Below are positions 50,538 to 61,285 of a stretch of DNA of 64,000 nt, in pieces. The first letter of the stretch is position 1. Every line of letters begins with the position of its first letter. The stretch lies in NCBI RefSeq assembly GCF_902167145.1, contig NC_050096.1, positions 182,563,825 to 182,627,824 on the forward strand. Reading direction: 5' to 3'. The notes under the pieces were generated by a model. That model was given only the letters and a program-made list of their open reading frames with translations. It did not search any database and had not been told where the DNA came from. A program made the position numbers and the translations under genes. The stretch comes from Zea mays. Its lineage: Eukaryota > Streptophyta > Magnoliopsida > Poales > Poaceae.

Positions 50538-52067
50538 ATGCCACCGAAGAAAGCTTCAACGCCAGGGGCTGCTGCACTGCAGCCACTGGACCCGAACCAG
50601 GAGACCCTTTCTCTTCGAGAGGCCCGAAGCCAGAAGAGGAAGGCCACTAGTCCAACACTCCCAAGAGGAGGAGTTGGACCAAGAAATCAAAAACATGGAG
50701 ATAATCCATCAGCAAGTACAAAGGAAGAAGGAGAAGATGGCCCGACTGGCTGATCTTCAAAGGCAGATCGACGAAGCCACTGAAGAAGTACGCCATCTTG
50801 CTCAAGACGAACAAGATCAAAGGCCCCAACACAGGGAGCTTCATCAAGAAGGCTTGTTCAACGACGATGGATGGTATGATGATTTTAATCATGATACCTT
50901 TACTTTTGATGATGCGTCTCCCTTGGCAGCAGAACTGCAGGCTATTCCATGGCCCCCATCATACAAGCCAACTCAGCTTCCTATGTATGATGGGCATTCA
51001 GACCCGAAGCAGTTTTTGATGAGTTATGATGCAACTATATCTTCATATGGAGGCAATGCAGCTGTCATGGCCAAGTCCTTCGTCATGGCAGTTCGGAATG
51101 TGGCCCAAACATGGTATTCTTCTCTTCGGCCAGGGACCATTACTTCTTGGCAGAAGCTCAAGGATATGCTAGTGACAAGTTTCCAAGGCTTCCATACGAA
51201 GCCAGTCACATCTCAGGCCTTGTTTCAATGCACGCAACATCATGAGGAGTACCTCCAGGCATATGTCCGAAGGTTCCTGCGTCTTAGAGCACAAGCGCCT
51301 ACAGTGCCCAATGAAATTGTCATTGAAGCCATGATTAAGGGGCTTCGTCTAGGACCTACTGCTCAGTATTTTGCTAGAAAGCCCCCACAGACTCTGGAGA
51401 AGCTGCTTCAGAAGATGGATGAGTACATCCGGGCTGGCAATGACTTCTGCCAAAGAAGGGAGGAAGCATACAGGTTCTCTGAAATGACCAGGGGCTTCGG
51501 AGGAAGAATCCACCCGAGGCACGTCAGGTCAATTCACAACTCCACCTAGAGTGATGATAGAGGAAGTCAACAGCAGAGGTCGCAATATTCTTTGCAAGCT
51601 TCGGGGCAGCAACAAAGCTCTTTCCGGCCGCCAGCTCCAAGAGGCAGAGGCGCCAGGGGCTTCAGAGGAAGATATGGGGACCAGCCCAGGAATATCTACT
51701 GCCTATTTTGTGGTGAAGACAAGGGCCACAATACAAGAACATGTCAAATCACCATCCAAAAGCAAAAAGAGATTGCAGAAGCCGAAGCCCGGCAAAGTCA
51801 ACCGAAGCAGGTCCTGCACACTGCTTCGTGTCATTCACCCTACATACCAGAATATGTGGGTAATCATCCCGCAACTTCTGTTGCTTCGGCTAGCCAGCCT
51901 CAAGTTTCTTGGCCACAACTTCCACCTCCACCGCCACTATAGCCTGCCTACTCATGAGGTCAGCAGCCAGAAGGGAGTCAACAGACCCATCAACAGCGAG
52001 ATTTCAGGGAGGGTCCGAAGCTCGCACAGTTAATAGTACTGTGCCAGAATCAAAACACATATATTGA
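50538..52067 (+). pseudogene. gag of gypsy copy C
   Basis: MPPKKASTPGAAALQPL opens the frame. A frame change near 50660 leads to the main frame, which is open from 50674 to a TAG at 51547-51549 and again from 51592 to 51942. The capsid segment is YDGHSDPKQFLMSYDATISS, and the zinc knuckle CLFCGEDKGHNTRTC is intact. The frame would end KHIY-TGA at 52065-52067 as in copy B. This is the best preserved gag of the family in the window, with one frameshift and two stops. Confidence 0.85.
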
Positions 52068-52239
52068 GATATATCCTACCTTTGGCACAGTTTAACATTC
52101 ACTGTCATTTTCTTTTTAATAAGGAACAATCAATGTAAACCTAGTTTTCTTGTTATTTTTTAATTTCCTGTACTAGCTTCGTTTATGTCAAAATGAAATA
52201 TACCTTCGTCACAGACTTACGAGAATGCCGAAGCTACAA

Positions 52240-52620
52240 AGAGATATTCCTTCAGGAATGTAGAGCTAAAAATCGCAGTGAAAGTTTCACCAAAGCTACA
52301 AAAAGTCGTTCTTAAAGAGCGCAGCGTAAGTTTGCCGAAGCTTCAAAAAGCCGTTCCCAAGGTAAGTTTTCTGCTCAAAAGTCGTTACAAAGGGAATGCA
52401 GAGCAAAATACCGCCGAAATATAAGGCGAAGCGCGAAAAGTCAACACGAATACCGCCGAAATAGAAGGCGAAGAAGTTCAAAAGATGTTCCTTAGGGGAT
52501 GTAGAACTTACACCGAAAAATAAGCGGTGAAGCCAAAAAATAAACGGCAAAGAGATTTTTGATGGTTCCTAAGGGGACACAGATATTGTGTTTCAGCGTG
52601 GGTATGTGTCTTTGGCATTA
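52240..52620 (+). repeat. degenerate tandem repeats, copy C
   Basis: Same AAGTCGTTC(C/T)TAA and ACCGCCGAAATATAAGGCG units as in copy B (16850-17215). The last part matches 1-100 of the window. Confidence 0.8.
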
Positions 52621-53369
52621 GCATCATTCTTTGCATCATATCATCGCATCATATCGCATAGCATCACATCATACATCATATCACATCAATGACATCAATT
52701 GAAAACGAGGCCGATCTTCGGGCAATGCTTTACAAAAAATGAAAAGATGCCAAGGCACAAAGTAAGCTGAAAATTACAGCTTCATCAGTTCTGATGCGGA
52801 AAAAGGGATCTATTGTTTATGACGCATTGATGTTTTACAAAGTATGGATGATTTTTACGAAGCATAAAAGCTCTTCTTTATGAAGCATGAAAAGAAGGGA
52901 AGGTGTTTTTTCGCCGAAGGCTAAAAAACGGTATGTACATAAAGTTTCATGCATCGCAAAGAACTGAATTACAAACCATTCATATATTACATTCAAATAT
53001 ATAAACATCAAATATTACACCCATAGTTCAGCAAATGTTACATTAATATTCTAGAAATGTTTTTACAATAGCTACTCTTCTTCCTTCAGAACTTTTTCTG
53101 CAGCTTCGGTCAGCAGTTTGGTAACAACTTCATCTACAACTAGGTGAATGGCCGTGCGTTGGAACAGAAACATGTAATAACATGATAACTTATGTATAAA
53201 TGTGTGTTATAGCGTTATAAGAAAAGGTTTTGTAATCCATTTGTGATCTTAGCCATACACAAATTTTGTTATTTTAATCAATTGAAAGATTCATTACTTG
53301 AACGTATAAGGAACTAATAGAGATCGAATTTGTTTCAACGATTATGCTAAATTGAACCTTAATGCCATC

Positions 53370-54336
53370 ATACCCACTTAAGATATAGTTAACATCAAGG
53401 GGATTCCAATCAACACAATGAACATCTCCAGTGTGAGCTTTCTCAACCTGAAAATAAATAATAAATAACTTTTAACATCATAGTCCATACTGCATTTACA
53501 AACTCCATATCCTGGAAAAATAATTCTAAAGGTACACCGCATTAGGAAAGAAATATAATGTCACCCTGTTTGGAACAAGTAAAAAACTGAACAATATACT
53601 TTCGACCAATAAATCAGTCAGGATCAATTTCCCAACACATTATATCAGTTAAGTTAATGAAAATGAACAGTCATTCAAGAAATAAAATTAGAAACACAAT
53701 TATCATGCAACAAGTAAAGTATCTCAGGCCAATTTGACAAAATAAATAGCTCCATGTGATTGCAATGGTCTCATTAAAAAACAACAACCTATCACCTCTT
53801 TGAGTGAAGTTATATTATTACAAAAGAAGCCGCATTGCATTCATGGACTCAATTTTGGCCAAAAACATAGTTTATCCCATTAGATATAGAACAAGAGAAC
53901 TGTCACCTTAACAGCTGGGGCAGTGCCAGTTCGAGCATCCCACAGAATAAGACAAGCATCATCACCCACACTACAAAACTCCTGCGCACTTCATCCCCAA
54001 ATAAAAAACAATATAGGGTATTAATATAAATAAAAATAAAAATAAGGCATATGTCAACATAGACATTCACATAGAAGGCCGATGATCCTAGTTTAATTAA
54101 CAATAACATCATTAAACAAATAGACGTGTTTTAACAATGAACATCTAAAAAATTGGAGTACATGTCTGCTTATGTATGTCCAATAATTATTTTGAAGGCA
54201 ACCAGAAAAACAGAGAACACTGTTTACCTGGAAGGGCAGAACTGAACATCTTCAACTGTGTTGTCATGTCCATGAAATATACCTCTAGGATCAACTTTCG
54301 GTTCAGTAGTGCAACACTGTTGATTGTATGCATCCG
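53370..54336 (-). pseudogene. captured exons of an MSI4/FVE-like WD40 gene
   Basis: MSI4/FVE proteins are WD40 histone-binding subunits of chromatin complexes that affect flowering time. Minus-strand exons: 54228 to about 54336 (DPRGIFHGHDNTVEDVQFCP), 53907-53981 (EFCSVGDDACLILWDARTGT then APAVK) and about 53370-53447 (VEKAHTGDVHCVDWNPLDVN then YILSG). Borders are GT-AG and phases agree. The match to the family ends after YILSG, where the sequence turns into unrelated DNA. It covers only about 1.5 of the WD40 repeats, so no working protein is expected. Confidence 0.88.
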
Positions 54337-54479
54337 AGGAGACAAAAATTAGAAACTTTGAAAGCTATATTTCAACAAATTATTGATTTTTCTGACTCCT
54401 ACAAATAGTTGAAAGAAATGAACTACCCAAACAAGCTTTTTAAAATTTACCTGTGCTCTGACAGCAATGTATCCACTGT

Positions 54480-54851
54480 CATTTGCAAGATTTGGTGGGA
54501 TGGACAACATTTGGCAGCAATACGGAGTTACCAACCAAGCTTATGGTAATGTCACCTACACCCCAGGAATTGACTTGACTCTCTCCCTGGGAAATGACTT
54601 GACTCAGTTCCAAGATCATGCTGTTGTGCATGGCCCAGGTCCAATTATTCAGGTACTACTTTGTTTTCATTACCTTTGGTTGCACATGTTTATACAGGCT
54701 GTTAAGAAGAATGCTCACTCTCTTTAATTTCAGGAAAACCAGTCGTTCAACTCTACCTCACAAGTGCCTCAACCTGTCAATGATCGAAGAAAGAAGGGGG
54801 TTGCCAAGCGTGAGAAGAACTACTCCAATTTGCTGCCTATTGTTTGCTGAA
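54480..54851 (+). pseudogene. captured gene fragment, unidentified (plus strand)
   Basis: A frame reads FGGMDNIWQQYGVTNQAYGN, then TYTPGIDLTLSLGNDLTQFQ and PGPIIQ, followed by GTACTA. After an AT-rich intron-like gap, CAG precedes ENQSFNSTSQVPQPVNDRRK and KREKNYSNLLPIVC-TGA (about 54735-54851). The composition looks like genuine plant coding sequence, but I do not recognise the family. It runs opposite to the MSI4-like exons. Confidence 0.5.
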
Positions 54852-55477
54852 TGATGTTGGTAAATAGCTGAAATAACATAGGAATGATATCAGCTCAATT
54901 CCCACTTCCCAGAGTTTTCTATGCATATTTTCCCCCGAACGTCCATCAAAAGTATGTGTCATGCCTTTTACTATAAGAAGATATCAAGTGTTGATGTTAC
55001 AGATAAAATACGAGTACCAGAATGGTCCAAACTTACTGTACAGCTCTTATCGCCTCCTTAATGGAACGATCAAAATCAGCTGCACACAAAAGAAATCCAA
55101 GATTAAGAAAAAGACAGTTGGTAAAAAAATGTCAATTTTATTCAAGTGTTTTGTGAATCCAGTCAGAATAAATATTGGAAGCAACATGTAGCAGACACCA
55201 CAAATATTATTGTGTTGCAGAAAGAATTGTCAACAGCACTGGCTCACAATTAATGGTTAAATATAGTAGAAACACATTAATTTGGATGCATTTATAGAAT
55301 GTCAGAGATTCTGACAGAAGAAATGAGGGATGCAATTGCCACATGACATTCAACATAACCATCAAGGTGACAATTCACAGCCCAAAGATTCTTGGCCAGG
55401 TAAAAGTGACCATATCAAGCTTGAATGTTCGATGGCCTTTTGTGTTGATGGAAATGATCAATAAAGAAGCCCCTTAC

Positions 55478-55855
55478 AGTAATTGTAGCTGACAGGCCGA
55501 CATTCCCGCAATGAACGGGTTTGGAATGTGTTAGTAAAAGCTAAAAGTTTGTCCTTCTTCTCCTGCCGTTTTAAACGTCTCTCTTTTTTCTGTAGAGACA
55601 TATCAGATAAATGAGCTGCACGAAAACAACACTTGATGCAAATGATTATTCAGCTATTTTTTAAATATTATACAAGCATTTGTGTTTCTAACAACTATGT
55701 ACTAATTACAAAACACATAGGCGGAAATATATAGGAACTTAGGAAACATATCAGCTGGTGTCTACCTTTTGAAAATTCTCCACAGCTGGAATAACTTCTG
55801 TCTTAAGATAATCTGCAATAGCAGATTCAGCACGACCCTTTCTGGATAACTTCTC
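55478..55855 (-). pseudogene. captured two-exon gene fragment, unidentified
   Basis: Minus-strand exons 55766-55855 (EKLSRKGRAESAIADYLKTE then VIPAVENFQK) and 55478-55589 (KKERRLKRQEKKDKLLAFTN then TFQTRSLRECRPVSYNY) have GT-AG borders and join in phase 0. A basic stretch followed by RSLR...RPVSY occurs in some plant nuclear proteins, but I cannot assign the family. Confidence 0.6.
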
Positions 55856-56556
55856 CTGTCAACATCTGATGTGACAATCAATATCCCCTCATTTATTGAC
55901 AACATGGCTAACTTTCAACATAAGCAGACACTGGTAACAATCAATATCCCTCATTTATTGAAACAGGGGTTCTGTGAACACAAATACCTAAAAGATTAAT
56001 CTGATGTGATTATGTAACTTTACAGTTGGAAGCAAATCTCATCCATTTGATACAGTGACGGTAGGTGAACATTTCCTTCCATCAAAAGTCAGAATATTTT
56101 TTTCCACTATTAATTCAGAGGCAGGTTTTCCTCTTCCTAAACTATGATATGTGCCTCCAATATATACAGTGTCTGACAGAGATGCTGTTAAGGTGCCTCA
56201 AAAGGCTGAGGCTAGGATTGGTTATTTACCCCTTGGCTTTATGGCTTTATCTCTTGTTAAAAAAACCTTGATATGTGCACTCAACAATTCCGCCACATGT
56301 ATTTACTAACAAATTTGGACACAAACTAAGGACACGAACGAACCCCAAATTTCAGTGAACCCAGTAGGCAAATACACTGCACAGGGAACCACAATCACTG
56401 GACACGAACTAAGGACCCCGACTTCTGCATCCAAACCCCAAATTACCTACTGTTGTAGTGTTGTAGGTGTAGGACTGCTTTCTGATGTTTGAAGTTAATT
56501 ATATAGTATATAACTATACACTATTTTGTATAACTGTATTATTATGCAACATTATA

Positions 56557-57049
56557 TCTGAGTACAATGTCTGAAATGCAGATTAGTGGTGGTGCTGGTG
56601 AAGAACCAAATGGAAAACAAGCATTCACCAGATTTCAAAAGATTTTTGCCTAGCTATATACTAACATACTTGAGAACCAGAAACTATATGGAGGACCTAC
56701 ACATTTGGTTCTAGATTCCCTCGCTGGTTAGTTCATTTGCATGCTACAGATTGCTTATTCAGATTCATAGTTTCAGAGGTAAAAAAATTCTATAAACAAA
56801 GCTAGGTGGTAAACAGTATATGGAGGACCTGCATATTAATGGGTGTGAATAACATACTCTACTACACCATATGACTCTAGCGAGGGAATCTAGAAAGGCC
56901 AAAACACAATATAATTTGGAAAGGCAACTGATTTACTATGCTCAGCTTATAATGTCTATCTGAGTACAATGTCTGAAATGCAGATTACTGGTGGTGCTGG
57001 TGAAGAACCAAATGGAAAACAAGCACTCACCAGATTTCAAAAGATTTTT
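56557..57049 (+). repeat. direct repeat pair inside the Helitron
   Basis: About 90 bp starting TCTGAGTACAATGTCTGAAATG occurs at 56557 and again at 56959 with only a few differences. Another pair, GATTGCTTATTCAGATTCATAG plus AGGTAAAAAAATT, occurs at about 56748 and 57756. Confidence 0.85.
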
Positions 57050-57352
57050 GCACTCAACACAATGTCTGAGTATAATGTCTGAAAGGCTACTCATTTACTA
57101 TGCTCAGCTTATAATGTTGATAGTATAGATCAGGTATCCAAGCTATCTTAAAATAACAATGTAGTCATGGGAGACTTAAGAGTATATTATTTGGTTCTTC
57201 ACTTTCACCTAGCAGTGGTTAAGACTTAAGAGTATTTGAACTTGTGTGGTTAGTTATCAAAATTTAGTCTGTGTTATAGTATGATTTACTTATATTGGGT
57301 CAGTATTTTTTGGAATTAAAGAAAACATTATGTGAATCGCTCCCTGTTGTAG

Positions 57353-57518
57353 GTGGCCGCTCTAATACCGGAAAATACATTTACATACATACAAGATATG
57401 GCTGGTATTAAGCTTCCCTTCTTAAGATGGTTCATAGGCGGGAGCTCTTCTAAACGTCTAAAACTTCTGAGATGTGATGTTCGCTCTCCATGGAATACAC
57501 TTGATATTATTGGAGAGG
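57353..57518 (+). pseudogene. captured exon, unidentified (plus strand)
   Basis: Bounded by TTGTAG and GTGAGC, with an open frame VAALIPENTFTYIQDMAGIK, LPFLRWFIGGSSSKR, WNTLDIIGE. The clean borders and ordinary amino-acid composition suggest a real exon. The family is not recognised. Confidence 0.45.
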
Positions 57519-58324
57519 TGAGCTTTTGGTGGTTTGAATTAACTTTTTAGGTATATGTTATGTGCTTTGAATACCAAGAATTCCTTATTATTTTTTCTTG
57601 CAGATTAACATTAAGGTGCAGGTAACATATTTCTTACAAAAGTTTGCATTGCGCAGTATAGTGTGTAAGCACTTCTCTAAAGTTTTTTCCTTTGGATTAA
57701 TATGAGAGTTGCCTAACAATGATCCCAAGACACACCTTGCACCCCTTCTATAGATTGCTTATTCAGATTCATAGTTTCAGAGGTAAAAAAATTATATAAA
57801 CAAAGCTAGTGATTGAACCCATCCTAAATATGCTATGTCTGTAACAACTCATCCTAAATATGCTATGTCTGTAACAGCACAGAAAAAAACAAATAACACC
57901 GTCTACAATAGCACATCAGTAATCTTGATGATCTAGAAACGTATAGAACAATAGTTAATTACCATTGATATGTCAGGGAAGTTGGAAAGGACATCCTAAA
58001 ACATTAATTGTTTCGTTGTTCCATGAGTGTATCCACCCTTTCACTTGGGAAGTTAGCTCTTCCTCATGAGCACTATTTTTTAGTATCATCTGCAAACATA
58101 GAAAACCAGAGGAGCAGATGTGCACAAACAACTATAGTAAAATAGATCAAATTCCTAATTGCCCAAAACTTCATGCACTGGTGGGAGGGGAACAAGAGGG
58201 GCCTTCTTCGAGCATATGCACACGCGCTCGTGCAGGCGTAGTGAGAGTACAATAACCCCAAATCAGTAGCAACAAAACACGAAATCCCCACGGATCTGAG
58301 GTGAGAGGTGGTAGAAATACTCAC

Positions 58325-58459
58325 ATATTTGATGTCGATGATCTCCAGCAGCTCCTTGGCGCTACCTCTCCCCCACGGCAAGGAATTGTTCATCCTAGAG
58401 GTAGATGTGGATGCAGCTGGTGCCACTCGGCCACGTAACGGCTCCCCGCTCGCGCTCAT
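58325..58459 (-). pseudogene. captured first exon, unidentified
   Basis: ATG at 58459, 45 codons (MSASGEPLRGRVAPAASTST, then NNSLPWGRGSAKELLEIIDI) to a GTGAGT donor at 58324. The GC-rich region to its right (58460-59320) would fit its promoter and leader. In grasses first exons are often GC-rich like this. Gene family unknown. Confidence 0.5.
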
Positions 58460-61285
58460 CGTAGATGTGGATGTGATACCCACGCCGACGACCGATTGGA
58501 TCGGAGGGAGAGATCATCGGCTTGCTCCTCGCGTCGGCCGTCGGTGTGCCAGCAACGGAGGCGGTGCCCCCGTGACAGGAGCAGGTGACAGCGTGGGATC
58601 TAGCGGTCGTCGTCGTCCATGGAATGGCTGGTCGCTGAAGAGTGAATGGCAACGCGCGGTGGCGAGGAGAGAGGAGATTAGGGTTGTGGATGAGCCTTAC
58701 ATGGAAGGTCGCATGGGTCGCTGAGGACTGTAATGGTGGGAGGTCGCGCCTTCCATGGACGATGGAGCCGCGGAGATTGGGTTGCAGACGAGCCTTACAT
58801 GGAGAGCCGAGGCGGCGATCTGGGGCCCGGCAACCACGTGCCTTCCGTGGAGAGCAGCTATCTGGGCCGATTAGAGAGAAGATAGGGGGCTCTCACTTGG
58901 TGCGCGGCATACTCGCGGTCGGGAGAGAGGCCGCAGCAGCGTAGGTCATACTCGGCATGGGACCACGCTCTGACACCGATAACGGAGCTCCTGCTCGGAC
59001 TCAGGCATCGCGATGAGTGGAGCGGCGAGGACGCGAGGGGGCGCGCCGATGCTGCGCAGGACGGGGCGGGGGCACGTACGCGCTGTGGTAGCAGCGGCGT
59101 CACGCGCTCCGGTCGAGGGATGGGGCGGGGACCGTGAACGGGGCAAAGGAGGCACCCGGGCGGGAGACGGGGGTGGGGGCACCGAGGGCGTGGAGGCCGC
59201 GGAGCGGAGCGAAGCGCGAGATTAGGGGCGACGATGGCGGCGACGGAGATGTAGTCGCTGGAATATCACGACCGAGATTCTGGGAGGCAGAACACGGGCA
59301 CATGTGGACGCCTACAATGAGAACATATAGAGTAGTAAAGATAGCTTCAACCATATTAATAATTTCTATTGCTTTCTTTGTTTCTGGGTCGGCCAGTGGG
59401 TTGAATGGCTCGGGGGGAGGAGATAGTTCAGCTGCGGTAGAAGACATAAATTAGTTCGAAGTCACAAAAATAAACAACAAAGTTAAAAGCCATTAAGTAA
59501 TACCTATCTGTCTTTCAAGTTCCGCAGCTTTTTCAGCTGCTTTCGTTGTTTCTCGAGCGTCATGAATATCTTTTTCGCTATTCTTCATTATTTCATGGGC
59601 CATCCCTCGGCCGCCATTTTCCCAGATATCAGTGAAAAATTTTCCGCCTATTAAGCTTGCTTCGGCCGAGGGGTCCTTCGTATCATCGTTGGAGAAGGCA
59701 GCTTCGGTCTGGGCCAAGGTTTTAACATGTTCGCAACCTGCCTTCTCCAAAATGGCTGCAACTCCCCTCGCACCAGAGAATGCATAGACATCCCCGCGGT
59801 GACTCAAAATCTCTTCAAAAGCTTCGGCTTCACCACTGATCCACTCGATTACGCCCTCAGGGTCGCCCCGTATGAAGTTGTCTTCACTTGATTACGCGCC
59901 CACGTTGGTAAAGCTAGTCTTTATCTTTTTTACGCATTCCACAGATTTTTCAAAGCATCTTTCTTTTGATGCGCGAAGTTCTGCAACTGTTTTTTCAAAA
60001 TAATTTTTCCAGTACTCACTGGCATCTCGATCAGCTTCGGCAACAACGTATTTTAATTTGGCCTCGGCTAACTGTTTCTGAAGGTCTTCGATTTCACTTT
60101 TCTGGGCCTCAGCTTGAGCTTTGGAACTAGTCTCGTCTTCTTTTATTTTGCTCACCAATGAAATTAATATTTTATCTTTTTCAAGGCCTTCGTTCCTTAG
60201 TTCAATTACTTCCGAACGAAGGTTGTTCAGAGCTATTGTGCATCCTTCGTCTTCGATATTTTTTTGTGCCCTGAGGGCATTGCTAAGGATCAAGCCCTGC
60301 AAAAGGAGCATAGTATTAAGTACAAACAAATGAAAAAAATGTTTTTAAGTACAAAAATTGATTTTCACACCTTTATACTATTATATGCTAAACTGTCGGC
60401 CAATTCATCCTTCGACAGTACTGAAAGCCCATCTTCTAATGTTGGGAATCCGAAGCTTTTGCTCATCTCCCGGCAGACAGATATCTCTTTGCTGTCCGGG
60501 AGACAGTACAAAAAATCCTCTTCTCCGCTGCCGTTGAACACTAATGCCCCCTTCGGATATTTCAGCTTCTGGGCATAGTGTTGGGCTTCTCTTTCTTCTT
60601 TTTTAGAGAGTCTTTTTCCCGAAGCATGACGAATGATATATTCAATACTTTTTTTTAAAGCTTCGGGAGCAGGAGCAGCAGTTTTCTTAGGCAAACTCTG
60701 CTCTATAGCCTCTTCCTCTATTGCCTTCTCTTCAATTTCCGAGGGTTGTTTATCAGCAGGCTCTGAAGGCCCAGCTTCGGCACTAGCCTGGCTCACTGCA
60801 GCTTCAACTTCGGCCGGTCTTGTTTCAGCTTCGATTTGCATTTTCGAAGCCTCGGCAATTTTCCCTGAAGGAATAGAACTTGAAGCCTTTACTGACTCTA
60901 GCACATCTAGTACACTTGCCATCCTTTTTCTTTTAGGAGTGGCCGCAAGACCTTTTTGTATCTTTGGCACTGTTACTTCCGCCGAAGGGCTTAAAACTTC
61001 TAACATTTTTGTTCCTTCAGTCTTTTGGCCTTATCTTTACTAGTCTTTGCCTCAGCTTGATCGGCTGCGGGTGCCTTCGGCATGGTGGCCGGTTCTTCAG
61101 CCTTCTGCATAGAAGGAATTGGCTCCTTTGGAGCAACAGCTGAAGAAGTTTTCCCGCCAAACTCGGGCACCACGACCGGCTCAATATAACGGGACCGGTG
61201 GGTGAGGACTTTCAACTTTTTACTCTTCGGCGTAGGCTCGCTTGGAGCAGCCGAAGCAGCAACCTTTCCATAGGTTGCACCCTTT

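Larger units (their letters stand above)
53140..59341 (-). mobile_element. Helitron, 6202 bp, with captured gene fragments
   Basis: On the minus strand it starts TCTTTACTACTC (plus 59341 leftward) and ends CATTCACCTAG (plus 53140), matching plant Helitron termini (TC...CTAG). AACGCACGGCC before the end is the usual Helitron tail, although its hairpin is weak here. It sits between A (53139) and T (59342). The empty site is known: joined flanks align without gaps to copy A around 636-665. No RepHel gene is present, so it is non-autonomous. It carries exons of an MSI4/FVE-like gene and at least three other genes. Confidence 0.93.
50064..61285 (+). mobile_element. Ty3/gypsy-type element, copy C (carries a Helitron)
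   Basis: 5' LTR 50064-50477, primer-binding site, gag 50538-52067, repeat spacer, and an antisense gene from 53072 that is interrupted by the Helitron at 53140-59341 and continues to 61285. There an LTR of another element begins; the rest of copy C lies beyond the window. It inserted into the second copia. Again no pol is seen between gag and the antisense gene. Confidence 0.87.
53072..61285 (-). pseudogene. antisense spliced gene of gypsy copy C (split by a Helitron)
   Basis: Minus-strand pieces: 61285-61000 and 61006-60365 (acidic, then RHASGKRLSKKEE), an intron at about 60303-60372, and the coiled coil 60302 to about 59505 (AEAKLKYVVAEADRDASEYW). A TAA at about 59893 sits where copy A has Tyr, and EAFEEILS-type segments follow. 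The last exon is 59431-59342 joined, after removal of the Helitron, to 53139-53072, ending KVLKEEE-TAG. The PF04195-like first exon is lost beyond 61286 in this window. Exon borders and order match copies A and B. Confidence 0.75.

Noticed and set aside
58395..59454. Multiple GC-rich frames at the right end of the Helitron
   Set aside because: Overlapping frames on both strands without motifs; probably promoter or leader of the captured first exon at 58325-58459.
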